Assembly (NCBI GenBank): GCA_963839475.1
Contig: CAWIVH010000001.1
Coordinates: 682,001-746,000, forward strand
Reading direction: 5' to 3'
DNA length: 64,000 nt
Source of the DNA: CAWIVH01 sp963839475
GTDB lineage: Bacteria; Acidobacteriota; UBA6911
Below are positions 62,508 through 64,000 of this stretch, in pieces (position 1 is the first letter of the stretch; each line of letters begins with the position of its first letter). The notes under the pieces are model-generated. The model worked only from the letters and a program-made list of their open reading frames with translations, was not told the DNA's origin and ran no database searches. Both the position numbers and the translations under genes were made by a program.

Positions 62508-64000
62508 GTGACTCAAAAATTGAATCGCTACAGTTCCCGCCTTACCCAGAGAAAATCACAGGCCGGGTCGCAAGCAATGCTTTATGGAACCGGTTTGACG
62601 GAAGCCGACATGGAGAAAGCGCAGATCGGCATCGCCAGCATGTGGTATGAGGGAAACACATGCAACATGCACCTGCTGGACCTGGCAGCCAAAGTTGCGG
62701 AAGGGGTGCGCGAAGCGGGAATGGTCCCCATGCGATTCAATACCATCGGGGTGAGTGACGGAATTTCGATGGGAACCGAAGGAATGAGCTATTCCCTCCA
62801 GTCGCGTGACCTGATCGCGGATTCCATTGAAACCATGATGTCGGCCCATTGGTACGACGCCAATATTTCATTGCCCGGCTGCGATAAAAACATGCCGGGG
62901 TGCATCATGGCTATGGCCCGCCTCAACCGCCCGTCGCTGATGATCTACGGCGGCACCATTCGCGCCGGCAACTACCAGGGAAAGAAACTGGATATCGTTT
63001 CCTCCTTTCAAGCCTATGGCGAATACCTCGCCGGAAAACTGGATGAGGAGGGCCTGAAAGGCGTGCTGCAACATGCCTGCCCAGGCGCGGGCGCCTGCGG
63101 CGGTATGTACACTGCCAACACCATGGCATCGGCAATCGAAGCACTCGGCATGTCATTGCCTTACAGCGCATCCATCCCGGCCACCGATCCGCTCAAGCTC
63201 GATGAGTGCCGCCGCGCAGCATTCGCGATCCGCGATCTTTTGGAAAAAGACCTCAAGCCAAGAGATATCATGACCCGGAGCGCCTTTGAAAATGCGATGG
63301 TGGTGGTAATGGCCCTGGGCGGCTCGACCAATGCCGTTCTCCACCTGATCGCCATCGCTCGCGCCGTCGGCATCCCACTGACCATTGATGATTTCCAGAA
63401 AGTCAGCGATCGCGTACCCTATCTGGCCGATCTCAAACCGAGCGGTCAATTCGTCATGGAAGATCTGCATTATGTTGGAGGCACGCCCGCAGTTATGAAA
63501 TACCTGCTGGCGGAGGGATTCCTGGACGGCAACTGCATGACCGTTACCGGCAAAACGCTGGCCGAGAACATCGCCGACCTGCCGCGGCTTGAAGAAGGCC
63601 AGGAGATCATCCACCCGGTAGATCGTCCTATCAAGGCCACGGGACACATTCAGATTCTCAGGGGCAACCTGGCGCCGGGAGGTGCCGTAGCCAAGATCAC
63701 CGGCAAGGAGGGGATGCGATTCGAGGGACCCGCGCGTGTGTTCAATTGTGAGGAGGAGGCACTAACCGCGATCGAACAGAAGCAGGTCCAGAAAGGGGAC
63801 GTCATCGTAATCCGTTATGAAGGACCCAAAGGAGGGCCCGGCATGCCGGAAATGCTGACCGTGACCTCGGTAATCATGGGCGCTGGACTCGGAAAAGACG
63901 TCGCTTTAATCACGGACGGAAGATTCTCCGGGGGCACCCATGGCTTTGTGGTCGGCCATGTCACCCCGGAGGCCCAGGATGGCGGTCCCATTGGTCTTAT
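62508..64000 (+). CDS. ilvD: Dihydroxy-acid dehydratase (3' end outside window)
   Basis: Translation starts at the GTG at 62508 after AAGAAAGGA; the frame is open for 497 codons to the window edge. The sequence matches IlvD/Edd family enzymes: GNTCNMHLLDLA (Cys52), LPGCDKNMPGCIMAMARLNRPS (Cys125), CPGAGACGGMYTANTMASA (Cys191, Cys197), GGSTNAVLHLIAIARAVG and DGRFSGGTHGFVVGHVTPEA. It dehydrates dihydroxy-isovalerate and dihydroxy-methylvalerate, the third step of valine and isoleucine synthesis, and needs an Fe-S cluster. The usual length is about 555-570 residues, so about 60 are missing. It is divergent from the HDOD gene. Confidence 0.95.
   Translation, partial: MTQKLNRYSSRLTQRKSQAGSQAMLYGTGLTEADMEKAQIGIASMWYEGNTCNMHLLDLAAKVAEGVREAGMVPMRFNTIGVSDGISMGTEGMSYSLQSRDLIADSIETMMSAHWYDANISLPGCDKNMPGCIMAMARLNRPSLMIYGGTIRAGNYQGKKLDIVSSFQAYGEYLAGKLDEEGLKGVLQHACPGAGACGGMYTANTMASAIEALGMSLPYSASIPATDPLKLDECRRAAFAIRDLLEKDLKPRDIMTRSAFENAMVVVMALGGSTNAVLHLIAIARAVGIPLTIDDFQKVSDRVPYLADLKPSGQFVMEDLHYVGGTPAVMKYLLAEGFLDGNCMTVTGKTLAENIADLPRLEEGQEIIHPVDRPIKATGHIQILRGNLAPGGAVAKITGKEGMRFEGPARVFNCEEEALTAIEQKQVQKGDVIVIRYEGPKGGPGMPEMLTVTSVIMGAGLGKDVALITDGRFSGGTHGFVVGHVTPEAQDGGPIGL

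Overview
The window is about 64 kb of GC-rich bacterial chromosome, with genes on both strands and no phage, plasmid, CRISPR array, rRNA or tRNA gene that I could see. The gene style points to an Acidobacteriota-like heterotroph: a CadC-type winged-helix regulator fused to TPRs, many secreted enzymes with twin-arginine leaders, DUF1080 and Gfo/Idh/MocA proteins, DUF4097 and DUF4136 proteins, and short Lys/Ala-rich proteins. This is inferred from gene content; no rRNA is present to confirm it.

Layout. 1-5 kb: a secreted FG-GAP-type repeat protein cut by the window edge, the CadC/TPR regulator and a small membrane protein. 5-13 kb: a sugar-processing cluster (exported xylose-isomerase-like TIM barrel, two exported aldo/keto-reductase-type proteins, DUF1080 hydrolase, hexuronate-type MFS transporter, exported Gfo/Idh/MocA oxidoreductase), which resembles the bacterial 3-keto-glycoside route. 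13-16 kb: an exported prolyl oligopeptidase and a methyltransferase. 16.6-23 kb: a five-gene bidirectional [NiFe] hydrogenase operon (hoxE-F-U-Y-H order) whose HoxF subunit is fused to a complete GltD/NfnB-like FAD-NAD(P)H module. 23-36 kb: a membrane glycosyltransferase-like protein, a POT transporter, an SGNH hydrolase, DNA polymerase II, a GH29 fucosidase, an exported enolase-superfamily enzyme, a membrane-anchored Nfu_N-like protein, a cupin and a MATE transporter. A gene-free stretch of about 590 bp follows, holding a large nested palindrome. 36-44 kb: parE-parC, a 5'-nucleotidase-like phosphoesterase, a transglutaminase/TPR protein and a VanX-like dipeptidase. 44-53.6 kb: a DUF4097 protein, two SPFH proteins, a secreted protein with a probable frameshift at its start, two small conserved proteins, a GntR regulator, an alpha/beta hydrolase, an unusual HD-CBS-HEPN protein, a DUF4136 lipoprotein-like protein and a tiny basic protein. 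53.7-64 kb: a secreted ADP-ribosylglycohydrolase-fold protein, a second Gfo/Idh/MocA enzyme, YjbQ, a large hybrid histidine kinase, an HDOD protein and the start of ilvD.

The most interesting items are the hydrogenase with a GltD-fused diaphorase subunit (a possible electron-bifurcating or NADP-linked enzyme), the HD-CBS-HEPN protein (an alarmone-hydrolase-like domain joined to a likely RNase fold), the 279-bp nested palindrome with terminal inverted repeats, and a dispersed 26-bp repeat (TCCGGG-N10-GACCCACATG) found three times. Functions rest on motif recognition by eye; no database search was run.
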